From positions 124,001 to 188,000 of the forward strand of contig JADKAO010000001.1 of NCBI GenBank assembly GCA_016715285.1: 64,000 nucleotides of DNA, given 5' to 3'. A program made the position numbers and the translations under genes. Of this stretch, positions 63,770-64,000 are shown in pieces. The DNA comes from Actinomycetales bacterium (GTDB taxonomy: Bacteria; Actinomycetota; Actinomycetes; Actinomycetales; Dermatophilaceae). The notes beneath the pieces were generated by a model. It was not told the DNA's origin. It saw only the letters and a list, made by a program, of their open reading frames with translations, and ran no database searches. Position 1 is the stretch's first letter. Each line of letters opens with the position of its first letter.

Positions 63770-64000
63770 ATGGCTGCGAACACCTCCACCGTCGACACTG
63801 TCGTCAGCCTCTGCAAGCGCAGGGGCTTTGTCTTCCCGTGCGGGGAGATTTACGGCGGGACGAGGTCGGCCTGGGACTACGGTCCGCTGGGCGTCGAGCT
63901 CAAGGAGAACATCAAGCGGCAGTGGTGGAAGTCGATGGTCCACGCGCGCGAGGACGTCGTCGGCCTGGACTCTTCGATCATCCTGCCGCGCGAGACGTGG
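63770..64000 (+). CDS. glyS: Glycyl-tRNA synthetase, 5' end only
   Basis: The first 77 codons, MAANTSTVDTVVSLCKRRGF, then PCGEIYGGTRSAWDYGPLG, KRQWWKS and EDVVGLDSS. This is the N-terminal region of the single-chain (alpha2) class II GlyRS. The gene runs off the window. An ATAAC-type -10 lies ~10 bp upstream of ATG 63770, so it too may be near-leaderless. Location beside zur is typical of actinobacteria. Confidence 0.95.
   Translation, partial: MAANTSTVDTVVSLCKRRGFVFPCGEIYGGTRSAWDYGPLGVELKENIKRQWWKSMVHAREDVVGLDSSIILPRETW

Overview
The window looks like a contiguous piece of chromosome from a high-GC actinobacterium, most likely a Micrococcales member near the Intrasporangiaceae/Dermatophilaceae. 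The evidence is gene content: a cinA-clgR neighbourhood, a DUF3046 gene near recA, Nei2 next to Lhr, an HrcA/CIRCE heat-shock operon, and leuA type 2 close to recO-uppS and a zur-znu locus ahead of glyS. GTG starts and 1-4 bp start/stop overlaps are frequent. I see no rRNA, tRNA, prophage, CRISPR array or transposase.

Layout. 1-9.7 kb: cinA (3' end), clgR, a dipeptide epimerase, then nei2-lhr, a DUF3352 membrane protein and DUF3046. 9.7-21 kb: gltA, an intein-containing recA with a LexA box upstream, recX, miaB, def, miaA, dapF, an RsmC-like methyltransferase and hflX. 21-29 kb: a GH63-like glucosidase, a DinG-type helicase, a class III aminotransferase and holA. 29-32.7 kb: a decayed aquaporin, rpsT, a lone PemK-like protein, a RelBE-type toxin-antitoxin pair with a palindromic operator, and an MFS exporter. 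32.7-45.7 kb: lepA, a tyrosine phosphatase, hemW, DUF4870, DUF3097, then the compact operon hrcA-dnaJ-rsmE-hinT-phoH-ybeY-corC-era. 45.7-54 kb: a methyltransferase, a PIG-L deacetylase, an M4 protease, leuA with an attenuator leader, alkB-like, recO, an AbiEi/DUF559 protein bracketed by two near-identical hairpins, and uppS. 54-64 kb: a divergent yczR/yczE pair, a ZIP transporter, two broken exported-protein genes, znuA-znuC-znuB-zur behind an apparently leaderless Zur-type promoter, a double GNAT protein, DUF6703 and the start of glyS.

Three things stand out beyond ordinary gene content. First, the octamer CGGCATAC/GTATGCCG recurs about once per 560 bp (about 110 copies by hand count), in both orientations and all reading frames, as arrays and hairpins, and it forces the otherwise rare ATA codon. 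This is the strongest unexplained signal and behaves like a genome-wide sequence tag. Second, there are several families of intergenic palindromic repeats: three clusters of ~63-bp GATACC...GGTATC units, and twin long hairpins around the DUF559 gene. Third, several otherwise well-conserved genes (lhr, dnaJ, the aminotransferase, probably znuB, and the DUF6318/PKD pair) carry single-base frameshifts, often in short homopolymers. That suggests base-call errors in the assembly, or real decay in the DUF6318/PKD and aquaporin cases.
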